A stretch of DNA of 38,747 nt from a virus, in IMG/VR virus record IMGVR_UViG_3300018429_000009, positions 1-38,747 of that record, one strand, 5' to 3'. Positions 27,552 to 34,460 of the stretch are shown piece after piece (the first letter of the stretch is position 1; each line of letters starts with the position of its first letter). The notes beneath the pieces were generated by a model. The model saw only the letters and a program-made list of their open reading frames with translations, did no database searches and was not told the origin of the DNA. Made by a program: the position numbers and the translations under genes.

Positions 27552-27818
27552 ATGTCTGACGATGTTTCTAGTCAAGTTGCGCCTGCGGTTCAAGGGGGGA
27601 AGCTATACACCATCGCCCTAGATGGCTTTGAGCCACACAGTCGCATCGCCGACACCGCCGGTAAGGCGCGCTGGGCTGATTTCTGCTGTGCTAGGGAAGC
27701 TGGCTATTTCCAAGGCCGCGATGGTTTCCGCGAATATCTCAGTCGAGTAGTCACACTGCACCACGGCAATGCTCCATCTCCCACCTTGCAAGGGACAGGA
27801 GCCTCCCCCAATGCCTAA
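27552..27818 (+). CDS. Small protein downstream of the tRNA, unknown
   Basis: 88 residues; ATG 18 bases after the tRNA, AAAAAGG upstream. A beta-rich first half (GGKLYTIALDGFEPHSRIAD) and a helical middle (RWADFCCAREAGYFQGRDG). The first codons resemble those of the 27271 gene. It overlaps the next gene by 8 bases. Confidence 0.55.
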   Translation: MSDDVSSQVAPAVQGGKLYTIALDGFEPHSRIADTAGKARWADFCCAREAGYFQGRDGFREYLSRVVTLHHGNAPSPTLQGTGASPNA

Positions 27819-28020
27819 CGATACCTCCTACGAGCCCTGCCCGACATGCGGGCAATACAACCACTCGATAGGCGAGGACGCGTTGGCGGAAGCCTTCATG
27901 TATTTTCAGTCGATGTACGTCCACCCCGTTAGCGGACATCCGATGGGCCACAACTTTCATGAAAAGACGCGAGACGCGGCGCAGATTCTGATGGCCGCAG
28001 CGAGGAATGTCAATGGCTGA
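27811..28020 (+). CDS. Small CxxCG protein, unknown
   Basis: 69 residues from ATG 27811, AGGAG 9 bases upstream. [20 protein letters not shown], then His-rich [20 protein letters not shown], suggest metal binding. Overlaps the SLOG gene start by 8 bases. Confidence 0.55.
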   Translation: MPNDTSYEPCPTCGQYNHSIGEDALAEAFMYFQSMYVHPVSGHPMGHNFHEKTRDAAQILMAAARNVNG

Positions 28021-28381
28021 CGATGCCTCCACAGACCGGCCAAGGCGTGTTTTGGTGTGCGGCGGGCGGAACTTCATTTGCGGTGATATCGTCGTGGAAA
28101 CGCTTAAGAGGCTCAACCCCTCTGTGGTGATCGAGGGAGGGTCGCGAGGTGCCGACACCTATGCGGGCTTATGGGCGAACTGCTGCGGTATTGAGCGTGT
28201 GACGTTTCGAGCCGATTGGGCAACCCATGGTAAGGCCGCCGGGCCAATTCGCAACCAAAAAATGCTCGACGAAGGGGTTCCCGATCTTGTGGTGGCCTTC
28301 CCAGGAGGGAGGGGTACGGCAGACATGGTGGCGCGGGCTACGAAGGCCGGTGTGCCCTGTCTCGATCTACGGACCTCCTAA
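28013..28381 (+). CDS. YspA/DUF2493 SLOG-family protein
   Basis: 122 residues from ATG 28013 (ATG 28007 sits too close to the GAGGA). The family pattern is plain: [10 protein letters not shown] (strand, loop), [18 protein letters not shown], then [20 protein letters not shown] and [23 protein letters not shown] proteins bind nucleotide-derived ligands in a Rossmannoid pocket (GGSRGAD). In bacteria they act in nucleotide signalling, and some serve defence. In phages the role is unknown. Ends TAATG into the DnaA-like gene. Confidence 0.85.
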   Translation: MADDASTDRPRRVLVCGGRNFICGDIVVETLKRLNPSVVIEGGSRGADTYAGLWANCCGIERVTFRADWATHGKAAGPIRNQKMLDEGVPDLVVAFPGGRGTADMVARATKAGVPCLDLRTS

Positions 28382-28806
28382 TGCCCCCTCCCCAATCCAT
28401 AAACGACCGGTCCATGCTTCGGCTCGCAACGGTTACATTCTACGGCCAGGAGGAATGGCTGATCAGGAAGGGGCTGTTGCCGGGGCTGTTGATCTATAAG
28501 GACATAACCTGTGGGCGACTGGTTTCTGTTGGTGAGATACAAGCGGCCGTGGCGCTGTATTTCAAGCTTCCAGTCCGTGTGATGAGCGATGGCAGCCGCT
28601 ACCGTGAACACGCTCGCCCTCGGCAGGTCGCCATGTATCTGTCCAGACAGCTTACCCCTATGTCGCTTCCGGAGATTGGCCGGCGCTTCGGGCGCCGCGA
28701 CCACACCACCGTCATTCACGCCATCCGCCGGATCGAAAAGCTGATGGCCGAGGGTTCAGAGATCGCGCTGGCGGTGCTGACACTGAAGAAGGAACTGGAG
28801 GCGTGA
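28381..28806 (+). CDS. DnaA domain IV-like DNA-binding protein, no ATPase
   Basis: 141 residues. The second half ([20 protein letters not shown], then [20 protein letters not shown], 95-114) is the DnaA DNA-binding domain with its GRRDHTTV signature. The first about 50 residues are unique. There is no AAA+ domain. It could bind DnaA boxes of host or phage DNA, or act as a competitor of host DnaA; neither is shown. It ends GTGA-coupled to the next gene and lies about 1.5 kb before a possible origin. Confidence 0.85.
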   Translation: MPPPQSINDRSMLRLATVTFYGQEEWLIRKGLLPGLLIYKDITCGRLVSVGEIQAAVALYFKLPVRVMSDGSRYREHARPRQVAMYLSRQLTPMSLPEIGRRFGRRDHTTVIHAIRRIEKLMAEGSEIALAVLTLKKELEA

Positions 28807-29126
28807 CCGCCGGCATCAAGAGGATGCTTGCCGAACGCGAGCAGGTTAAGGTTGCGAAGGCACGCATCCCACCCGGTTCGCCGAGCCCTGAAATTCTGGC
28901 TATGATCGACCTGTCGGCGGAATTCATCGACGCCGGCTGTCCTCCGAATAAGTGGCCTTCCTCAGCAAAACTTAAGGTGGCCTACTTTGCCATGTGCAGC
29001 GGTCAGACAGGGCCTAATCGCGCCAAAGACTTCATCCTCAAGATGCTTGATCGCGCCAGAGCACGCTTCATCGCCGGCTTCCATCCCGACCCATGGCTGG
29101 GCGATGTGCCGAGGAAAGAGGCGTGA
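28803..29126 (+). CDS. Small protein after the DnaA-like gene, unknown
   Basis: 107 residues from GTG 28803 (GTGA overlap). A basic N-terminus (AGIKRMLAEREQVKVAKARI), a helix (PSPEILAMIDLSAEFIDAG) and a C-terminal amphipathic region (AKDFILKMLDRARARFIAGF). Possibly replication-associated by place; no motif recognised. Confidence 0.58.
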   Translation: MTAGIKRMLAEREQVKVAKARIPPGSPSPEILAMIDLSAEFIDAGCPPNKWPSSAKLKVAYFAMCSGQTGPNRAKDFILKMLDRARARFIAGFHPDPWLGDVPRKEA

Positions 29127-29203
29127 CTGCCTACGGCCCCACCGATCCAATATGGGCGCTACTGGCGGGCTTGCATTCTGGACATCGATGTGGCTTATAG
29201 AGC

Positions 29204-29250
29204 GGGCGGGCGAGCCGAGCGCGACTGACCGAAGCGCTACAGGCCCGCCC
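29204..29250 (+). ncRNA. Nested stem-loop in the leader of the PP-loop gene
   Basis: An outer stem GGGCGGGC (29204-29211) with GCCCGCCC (29243-29250) encloses an inner stem AGCGC (29218-29222) with GCGCT (29234-29238). It lies in a 150-195 base gap with no convincing gene (a 25-codon GTG frame from 29123 to 29200 is weak). A T-poor sequence follows, so it is not a classic terminator. A regulatory or structural RNA is plausible. Confidence 0.45.
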
Positions 29251-29277
29251 TGACTTTGGCTGAGAGGAGCCGCCGCT

Positions 29278-29325
29278 ATGACTGATATACGAGTCCCGCT
29301 GTCGGTGCGCAAGATAGCGCGGTGA
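29278..29325 (+). CDS. 15-codon leader peptide coupled to the PP-loop gene
   Basis: ATG with GAGAGGAG upstream encodes MTDIRVPLSVRKIAR and stops inside the GTGA of the following gene. This looks like a short translated leader delivering ribosomes to the GTG start at 29322. It begins MTD, as several genes of the left arm do. Could also be a remnant of a longer gene. Confidence 0.4.
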   Translation: MTDIRVPLSVRKIAR

Positions 29326-30146
29326 GTAATCCCTACCATATTGAAGGCCCAGCGCTCATCAGCTTCAGTGGTGGGCGCACGTCCGGCTATATGCTGTGGC
29401 ACGTCCTCGACGCGCACGACGGGAAGCTGCCTAGCGACGTGCATGTCGGCTTTGCCAATACGGGCAAAGAGCGTGAGGAAACGCTCCGGTTCGTCAACAA
29501 CTGCGCCACCCGTTGGGCGGTGGATGTGCGCTGGCTCGAATACAGAAGCGGTGAAGAGCGTTTTGCTGAGGTGGCGTTCAACTCGGCGTCCAGGTGCGGA
29601 GAGCCGTTCGCCGCTATGATTGAAAAGTACAGCCGCGTTCCGAATGCTTTCACCCGGTTTTGCACGGGCAAGCTCAAGGTCGGTGTGATGACCGACTTTA
29701 TGAAGACGGAGGGGTTTGGACGGTGGACAAGCGCCATCGGCTTACGCGCGGACGAGATGCGACGTGTGCTGAAGGCAGTCGAGCGCAATGAAAATAGATC
29801 AGAGCGGTGGACTGAGGCGATGCCGATGGTCGAGGCGCAAGCTCGTCTGCCGGATGTTGCAGCATTCTGGGACCGCCAGCCATTCGACCTTGAGCTTGAT
29901 CCGGGAGAAGGAAACTGCGACCTCTGCATGGTCAAGTCGATAGCTCGGCTGAAACAATCCATCCGGTCGCGGCCTGTTTGTGCAAAGTGGTGGATCGACC
30001 AAGAGCAAAAGGTAGGTGGGGAGTTCATCAACGGTCGTAGCTTCTCCAACCTCGTCCGCGAAGTTGGGACCCAACCACTTCTACCGTTGGACCCTGAGTA
30101 CGAGGCTGAGCATGACGCTGAGTGCGGCCTATGGTGCGCGAGATAA
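29322..30146 (+). CDS. PP-loop (PAPS-reductase-like) protein
   Basis: 274 residues from GTG 29322. The PP-loop ATP motif SFSGGRTSGY is at 14-23. It is followed by a VGFANTGKEREETLRFV segment (the family's substrate loop), a TRFCTGKLKV block and GLRADEMRRV. Near the end GNCDLCMVKS provides two Cys. This is the phage 3'-phosphoadenosine-phosphosulfate-reductase-like group of N-type ATP pyrophosphatases. Members activate substrates by adenylylation in sulfur, tRNA or DNA modification. No Dnd or queuosine partner gene is seen, so the substrate is open. Confidence 0.8.
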   Translation: MSNPYHIEGPALISFSGGRTSGYMLWHVLDAHDGKLPSDVHVGFANTGKEREETLRFVNNCATRWAVDVRWLEYRSGEERFAEVAFNSASRCGEPFAAMIEKYSRVPNAFTRFCTGKLKVGVMTDFMKTEGFGRWTSAIGLRADEMRRVLKAVERNENRSERWTEAMPMVEAQARLPDVAAFWDRQPFDLELDPGEGNCDLCMVKSIARLKQSIRSRPVCAKWWIDQEQKVGGEFINGRSFSNLVREVGTQPLLPLDPEYEAEHDAECGLWCAR

Positions 30147-30151
30147 CCGGC

Positions 30152-30889
30152 ATGATTGGCTCCTCCACCTTGGAAGCAATGATCGCCGCCGGGCTTACTG
30201 GCGAGCAGATGCTTGATATTGTGCGCGGAATAGAAGCCGACGCCAAGCCGAAGGACCGCACAGGCGCAGAGCGGCAAGCCCGCCACAGAGACAAGATGAG
30301 GGCAGAGCGTGACGCCGTAACGCGTGACATAACGCGTGGCACCGTAACGGCAGCACCTTCCCCCCTTGCCCCCCCCCTAAAAAGCCCCCCGGACCCCCAA
30401 AAAATAACCCCCCCTATATCCCCCCAACCCATTGTTGTTGAGACGCGCGATCCGTTCGACATTTTGCAGGACGTGATAGAGGTGATTGCCGACGATGTGA
30501 AGAAGAAACTCCCCGCTCCGGTTGGGGTTGATCGGGGCCAGTGGACGGCGTTTCGAAAGCAGCGGAAAAAGGCACTTACCGATAGAGCCTATCTGATGAT
30601 TTGTAAAAAACTCAGTACGTTGGCAGAGGACGGCTGGCCGCCCGGCGACATGATCGACCGTGCTATCGAACGGGGCTGGGAAACCGTTTTCGAACCGAAG
30701 GACAACCGAAATGGACTTTCACGACAACCCGCTACTCCGCCTGGCAACAATCTCCGGGGATCTCGACCGGACCCGTGCGTTGACATGCTCAGAGCTGCCA
30801 ACGCCGAACTCGCGGAGGAAGCCGCCGGCCGCCATTCAGGCGCTAGTGGCGAAGCTTGGCTTGCGCTACCGTCCATCGGTTCAGGCTGA
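30152..30889 (+). CDS. Phage replication initiator/helicase-loader-like protein
   Basis: About 245 residues from ATG 30152 (ATG 30131, overlapping the previous gene by 16 bases, is also possible). The N-terminus is helical (TLEAMIAAGLTGEQMLDIVR), then a basic region (ERQARHRDKMRAERDAVTRD), then a Pro-rich linker over a C-rich DNA tract (30361-30425). The C-terminal domain runs from RDPFDILQDVIEVIADDVKK to DRAYLMICKKLSTLAEDGWP and ERGWETVFEPKDNRNG, the WxxVF ending found in many phage initiator/loader proteins. A lambda-O-like role is inferred from architecture and the possible origin within the gene. Confidence 0.6.
   Translation: MIGSSTLEAMIAAGLTGEQMLDIVRGIEADAKPKDRTGAERQARHRDKMRAERDAVTRDITRGTVTAAPSPLAPPLKSPPDPQKITPPISPQPIVVETRDPFDILQDVIEVIADDVKKKLPAPVGVDRGQWTAFRKQRKKALTDRAYLMICKKLSTLAEDGWPPGDMIDRAIERGWETVFEPKDNRNGLSRQPATPPGNNLRGSRPDPCVDMLRAANAELAEEAAGRHSGASGEAWLALPSIGSG
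30318..30425 (+). promoter_or_regulatory. Possible replication origin inside the initiator gene
   Basis: TAACGCGTG occurs at 30318-30326 and again at 30330-30338, 12 bases apart, with a third partial copy TAACGG at 30345. Immediately downstream comes a strand-asymmetric tract (30357-30430) with runs of C9 (30369-30377), C6, C5, C7 and C6 separated by A-runs and TATAT, and only four G's. Iteron-like repeats beside a skewed, AT-interspersed tract within a replication gene mirror lambda-type origins. No functional proof. Confidence 0.5.
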
Positions 30890-31169
30890 CCTTGAGGCCC
30901 ACGCCGGGGCGATTGCGCTGCTTGCTCAGGACCTCGCCGACATCCCGCCGGATTTGCTTGATCGGGCGATCAATCAGCACGTCGCCCGAAGCCCCTACCT
31001 ACCGAAGGCGAGCGACCTGATCGCGCTGGCGCAGAGCTACGTCCCGAAAGCCGGAAAGATCGACCAGCAGGCGATTTGCGACCGAGGCAACGCGCATCTA
31101 CTGACGATTCCCCGGCACGATGTCTGTTGGCGCGTCGAGGACGGAAGGGCGAAGCTGGACTGGATTTGA
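30711..31169 (+). CDS. Conserved phage protein overlapping the replication gene
   Basis: 152 residues from ATG 30711, AAGGAC upstream. The first 179 bases are also read in another frame as the end of the replication gene. The segment GLRYRPSVQADLEAHAGAIA, then LADIPPDLLDRAINQHVARS and PYLPKASDLIALAQSYV, is a common helical phage protein of unknown function near replication genes. The C-terminus is WRVEDGRAKLDWI. Confidence 0.62.
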   Translation: MDFHDNPLLRLATISGDLDRTRALTCSELPTPNSRRKPPAAIQALVAKLGLRYRPSVQADLEAHAGAIALLAQDLADIPPDLLDRAINQHVARSPYLPKASDLIALAQSYVPKAGKIDQQAICDRGNAHLLTIPRHDVCWRVEDGRAKLDWI

Positions 31170-31207
31170 ATGACGCGCCGAACGAAATCTCACAAGGAGT
31201 TGAGTGG

Positions 31208-31471
31208 ATGAGGATCAATGTTTACAGTCAAGAGCTGACCGACGAAGTTCAGGTGGTCGAGAAGACGAGCAACACCGGCCTCGTTTACAGCGCCGTCATG
31301 CTGATGCTGCACAGCAGCGACCGGCTTCACCATCCTCCGCATGACGACGACCGCAGCGCGGTTACGTTCTGGCTTCCGAAGTCGAGCGAACGGCGCGAGT
31401 CCTTGGCTGGCGCATTCGAGGAGATGGCTCGCCGGGTTCGCGAGGCAAGGGTTGAAACAGGGTTGGACTGA
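31208..31471 (+). CDS. Conserved phage protein, unknown
   Basis: 87 residues; AAGGAGTTGAGTGG before the ATG. MRINVYSQELTDEVQVVEKT opens a small beta-rich domain, followed by a His/Asp-rich DRLHHPPHDDDRSAVTFWLP block typical of a frequent small phage protein. Ends in a charged helix. Function unknown. Confidence 0.65.
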   Translation: MRINVYSQELTDEVQVVEKTSNTGLVYSAVMLMLHSSDRLHHPPHDDDRSAVTFWLPKSSERRESLAGAFEEMARRVREARVETGLD

Positions 31472-31524
31472 TGATCCGATTGCCCCCGATTAACCTACAT
31501 GCTAATCTCAACAGGAGGTGACGG

Positions 31525-31776
31525 ATGAATATGCGGGACCGAATTGCTAAGCGCCTTTACGATCACTGGCGCGAAGAGGACGTCGGAAACGAGTATGTCG
31601 AATGGGAGATTTTGCCCGACAAGCAAACGTGGCGCGACCGCGCCGACGCCATCCTTGACGCTCTCTCCGGTCCGGATGAAGCGATGATGGAGGTTGGAAT
31701 CAAAGTCGGCGGAGTCACAAGCCTCGCCACATATCTTGCCATGATAGCCCAAGCAAAGGCGGAACGCGATGTTTGA
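31525..31776 (+). CDS. Small protein, unknown
   Basis: 83 residues; AGGAGGTGACGG precedes the ATG, one of the strongest ribosome sites in the window. Charged helix (RDRIAKRLYDHWREEDVGNE), then a second helix (WRDRADAILDALSGPDEAMM). Overlaps the next gene by 8 bases. Confidence 0.6.
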   Translation: MNMRDRIAKRLYDHWREEDVGNEYVEWEILPDKQTWRDRADAILDALSGPDEAMMEVGIKVGGVTSLATYLAMIAQAKAERDV

Positions 31777-32119
31777 ACCTATAGCTGAGAGCATCGGGCG
31801 AAGCATTGGCCGCGAGATCGTTGACGAATATATCGAATCTGGAAAGCTTGAGGCCCAGATTGACGAGGCTGTGCGGGCAGAACTCGCGAAAATCCCCTGG
31901 TTCCAGTTCGTCAAGCACATTCAAGCGGCGTTTCAAAAGGCCGACCCAACCTTTACCGACCGTGACGCCTTCTACCGCGCTCGCGACACCTGCCACGAAT
32001 ATCTGAGAGACGAGAAGATCGAGTTTGGTGACACTCGCTACGATTGGTCCATTGATGGCGCTCGCGAAGTTGCGCAAAGCTACGAGATGGATCATTGGGA
32101 AGTCAAGGCGGAACGATGA
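31769..32119 (+). CDS. Small charged helical protein, unknown
   Basis: 116 residues. Helical throughout (AESIGRSIGREIVDEYIESG; KLEAQIDEAVRAELAKIPWF) with an acidic/aromatic C-terminal part (EFGDTRYDWSIDGAREVAQS). It immediately precedes the Fic gene by 15 bases. Whether it is a Fic partner cannot be told from sequence. Confidence 0.58.
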   Translation: MFEPIAESIGRSIGREIVDEYIESGKLEAQIDEAVRAELAKIPWFQFVKHIQAAFQKADPTFTDRDAFYRARDTCHEYLRDEKIEFGDTRYDWSIDGAREVAQSYEMDHWEVKAER

Positions 32120-32134
32120 GCGAGGAGGCAGACG

Positions 32135-32656
32135 ATGAGAGGCGCTGACGAAAGAACTTTGGTGGATATGTCGAAGGTGGAGCGCCATTTCGAGGCGCAG
32201 GATCATTTGGAAGCATTCGTGCGCGAGAGCAACCGGATCGAGGGCATCCACTCAACCGCCGCTCGCCACATCAGCGCTCACATCGCCTTTCTGGGCGGCC
32301 CTGTTACCATACCAGCCTTGATCGAGCTTGTCGCCGCGCTACAGCCAGACGCCCGCTTTCGCAACTCGCCGGACATTCCGGGAGTGCGCGTCGGCAACCA
32401 CATTGCGCCGCCTTCAGGTCCGCAAATAGAAGCCGACTTGCGCAAAGTCCTCGCCATGCGCGATCCATGGAAACAGCATGTCGCCTATGAAACGCTTCAT
32501 CCGTTCACAGATGGCAACGGACGATCCGGACGGGCAGTGTGGCTTCATCGCTTCTGGCATGAGCCAGAACTCGACCCGTACGCCGTGCATCGAGGTTTCC
32601 TGCACTCGTTCTATTACCAAACGCTTGCAAGTTCTCGCCCTATGGAAGAGGTATAG
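32135..32656 (+). CDS. Fic-domain protein with built-in inhibitory motif
   Basis: 173 residues; GCGAGGAGGCAGACG before the ATG. The Fic motif HPFTDGNGRSGR (122-133) is complete: catalytic His122, anion hole and Arg133. A target-flap-like IPGVRVGNHIAPPSGPQIEA precedes it. In the N-terminal helix, SNRIEG (32-37) fits the (S/T)xxxE(G/N) inhibitory motif, whose Glu blocks the ATP site. Fic enzymes usually transfer AMP to Ser, Thr or Tyr of target proteins; the autoinhibited class is regulated by displacing that Glu. Targets are unknown. The next gene starts one base after its stop. Confidence 0.88.
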   Translation: MRGADERTLVDMSKVERHFEAQDHLEAFVRESNRIEGIHSTAARHISAHIAFLGGPVTIPALIELVAALQPDARFRNSPDIPGVRVGNHIAPPSGPQIEADLRKVLAMRDPWKQHVAYETLHPFTDGNGRSGRAVWLHRFWHEPELDPYAVHRGFLHSFYYQTLASSRPMEEV

Positions 32657-33049
32657 ATGATGGAAGAGGCAAGGCGCGTTCCTTCGGAACCGGGCCCTCG
32701 CAAGCCGAGCCCTGACGGTCTCGGCCCTTCGGGCTTCGATCCCTCGCGTGAGGTTTACGGCATTCCGGAACTGGAGGTGTGGCTCGCCAATCGAGCAGAG
32801 ATACTTCGCAACCTGCAGAGTGGCGAAAAGGGTGCTATAGGGCGCGGATTATACGCATACGCCGCCGACGTCGTGGAGGGGCTTGCCAAGAGCGCCTCAA
32901 CAGATCTCCTGATCGCACGGCTGAGAACCAAAATACCCGGATCTAAGCTCGCCAAAATCCGCGATAAATCCCAGCAGAAACCGCAGTTTTCCGCTGATCT
33001 TGGGGCGGATCTACAATGCGATGAAAGCCCGAAGGGAGACGGCAATTGA
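32657..33049 (+). CDS. Protein between Fic and NusG-like genes, unknown
   Basis: 130 residues from ATG 32657 (or ATG 32660). A Pro-rich disordered start (SEPGPRKPSPDGLGPSGFDP), then helices (LEVWLANRAEILRNLQSGEK; AIGRGLYAYAADVVEGLAKS), then a charged tail. No family recognised; a Fic-related role is possible only by neighbourhood. Confidence 0.55.
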   Translation: MMEEARRVPSEPGPRKPSPDGLGPSGFDPSREVYGIPELEVWLANRAEILRNLQSGEKGAIGRGLYAYAADVVEGLAKSASTDLLIARLRTKIPGSKLAKIRDKSQQKPQFSADLGADLQCDESPKGDGN

Positions 33050-33537
33050 CAGACGCATGGGTCGTCCTTCGCACAAGCTCCCGCGCCACTCTCCGCCTTG
33101 CCGCAAGCCTCTCCAGCGACGGAATCGATGCGTGGAGCCCGAAGCTGGTCATGCCCAAGCGCCCGATCCCGATCATCCCGCGCTACGTGTTCGCCCGTTC
33201 TGGCCACCTCGCCGAGCTTCACGCCCTTGTCGAGCGCCGGGGGAAGCATGACGCCTTCTCCATCGTCTACAGCTTCGGCCGGCCCGGCTTTATCGCGGAT
33301 GACGAGCTTGAGCCCTTCCGAAGCGCCGAGATCGGATGTGCGGCACAGGCGACGAAATGCGGGTTCGCGCTGGGCCGCGCCGTTCGGGTAGCAGAGGGCA
33401 TTGCTGCCGGCATGGAGGGGTTGGTCGAGCGGAGCAACTGGCGCTACACGGAGGTCGCTTTCAATGGCGGAAAGCCGATGGAAATTGCGACTTCCATATT
33501 GCGGGAGATTGTGCCACAAGGGCGCGAGGCCGCTTGA
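33046..33537 (+). CDS. NusG/RfaH-like protein, possible late antiterminator
   Basis: 163 residues from a TTG that overlaps the previous stop (TTGA), AAGGGAG upstream. The N-terminal half has the NGN-domain order: WVVLRTSSRATLRLAASLSS, DAWSPKLVMPKR, PIIPRYVFARSGH, then YSFGRPGFIADDELEPFRS. The C-terminal part (GRAVRVAEGIAAGMEGLVER) resembles a KOW unit. NusG-type proteins bind RNA polymerase and change pausing or termination. As the last early gene, directly before the late operon, it occupies the place of a lambda-Q-type antiterminator. Fold assignment is by pattern and role by position. Confidence 0.65.
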   Translation: MTDAWVVLRTSSRATLRLAASLSSDGIDAWSPKLVMPKRPIPIIPRYVFARSGHLAELHALVERRGKHDAFSIVYSFGRPGFIADDELEPFRSAEIGCAAQATKCGFALGRAVRVAEGIAAGMEGLVERSNWRYTEVAFNGGKPMEIATSILREIVPQGREAA

Positions 33538-33616
33538 TCGGCCAAGGATCGGTGCGCCGGTTCAGTCGAATTCTGGGCGCAAAACACCGCTTTAGAATTT
33601 TGAAAGGACATGGGAA

Positions 33617-33790
33617 ATGGTGATTCGGCTTGGACGTTTGTGCGGTTCTGTCGTCCGTAACTATCGCGGGCATGACAAGCGCGGGCTGAGCAGGTTCGGC
33701 AACGGCTATGGTTTTCGCCTATGGAACGTCATTTTTCGAGTCTGGCGACTAGGCGACAACGACTATTCTCCGTCTAGGCTAAGCAGGTAA
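33617..33790 (+). CDS. Small basic protein, unknown
   Basis: 57 residues, ATG with AAAGGA about 8 bases before. Very basic and aromatic (GSVVRNYRGHDKRGLSRFGN; YGFRLWNVIFRVWRLGDND). First gene after the NusG-like gene, with a 79-base gap containing the dyad AATTCT (33569-33574)/AGAATT (33594-33599). Unknown function. Confidence 0.5.
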   Translation: MVIRLGRLCGSVVRNYRGHDKRGLSRFGNGYGFRLWNVIFRVWRLGDNDYSPSRLSR

Positions 33791-33942
33791 AGGATTTAAG
33801 TGGAGGGCCACCATTCGGATTATAAACAACCGCTAGCCGTCCAGTGGTTGTGCAAGAAGCATCACTTGGAAGCCCATCGGGGTCGGTTTGGAAACTAAGC
33901 CGGGTATCAAGCCCCGGCCCGCGCAAAACAACAGGAGGTGTC
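33791..33942 (+). other. Gap before the late genes
   Basis: 152 bases without a gene. TATAAA at 33821 could be a -10 element but has no good -35 at standard spacing. GCCGGG (33899-33904) pairs with CCCGGC (33913-33918) across an 8-base loop. This is the natural place for a late promoter or terminator acted on by the NusG-like protein; evidence is weak. Confidence 0.3.
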
Positions 33943-34239
33943 ATGAAGTACGACAACGCAGCAAACAGCGCCGTTGGGGCCGCGGCGGCAAACTACGCCA
34001 GCAACCAGGCTGCCAACGTGCAGATGCCCGGCCAGACCAAGCCGCGCCCTCTCGAATCCATCGCCACCGCCACTCAGCGCGTCAACAACGCGATTGTGGG
34101 CGTTCAGGACTTCCTCAACCGCTGGCATGGCCCGCAGCCACTGGATGCGTCGGGTGAGGCCGTAGACATGCGCCAGCCCTACGCTGGCGAGCTTGAGCGC
34201 CTTGAGTCTCGCATCGGCGCGCTGAACGAGATCGGCTGA
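33943..34239 (+). CDS. Small Asn/Ala-rich protein, unknown
   Basis: 98 residues; AACAGGAGGTGTC before the ATG, a near-perfect site. The N-terminus is Ala/Asn-rich (NAANSAVGAAAANYASNQAA), then LESIATATQRVNNAIVGVQD and a helical end (ELERLESRIGALNEIG). TGATG-coupled to the next gene. Confidence 0.6.
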   Translation: MKYDNAANSAVGAAAANYASNQAANVQMPGQTKPRPLESIATATQRVNNAIVGVQDFLNRWHGPQPLDASGEAVDMRQPYAGELERLESRIGALNEIG

Positions 34240-34460
34240 TGACCCTATTTGCGGGCATTCGTGATGCATGGAGGCTTTCCAGCTCGAACCTCGGCATCTG
34301 GAACCGCAATTCATGGTGGCCGCACCTCAAGCGGCATCATTGGTGGCTCCGTCTCTTGCGCCGTCAGCCAAAGAAGCCGACATCCCACGCCCCATGGCTT
34401 AACGCAGAGGCCGTTGCCTATCGGAAATCCCTCTGTCGGGATGAGCCGTTCCTCGGATAG
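34239..34460 (+). CDS. Trp-rich basic small protein, unknown
   Basis: 73 residues from ATG 34239 (TGATG). Unusual composition: seven Trp, and His/Arg-rich (SWWPHLKRHHWWLRLLRRQP). It might associate with membranes or nucleic acid. No family recognised. Another frame here is open but lacks a ribosome site. Confidence 0.5.
   Translation: MTLFAGIRDAWRLSSSNLGIWNRNSWWPHLKRHHWWLRLLRRQPKKPTSHAPWLNAEAVAYRKSLCRDEPFLG

Noticed and set aside
29123-29200. 25-codon GTG frame after the 28803 gene
   Set aside because: GTGA coupling is present but the peptide is very short and featureless; noted only as part of the leader gap.
30361-30430. C-run tract as a sequencing or assembly error
   Set aside because: The frame stays open and encodes a sensible Pro-rich linker joining two domain-like parts, so the sequence is probably right.
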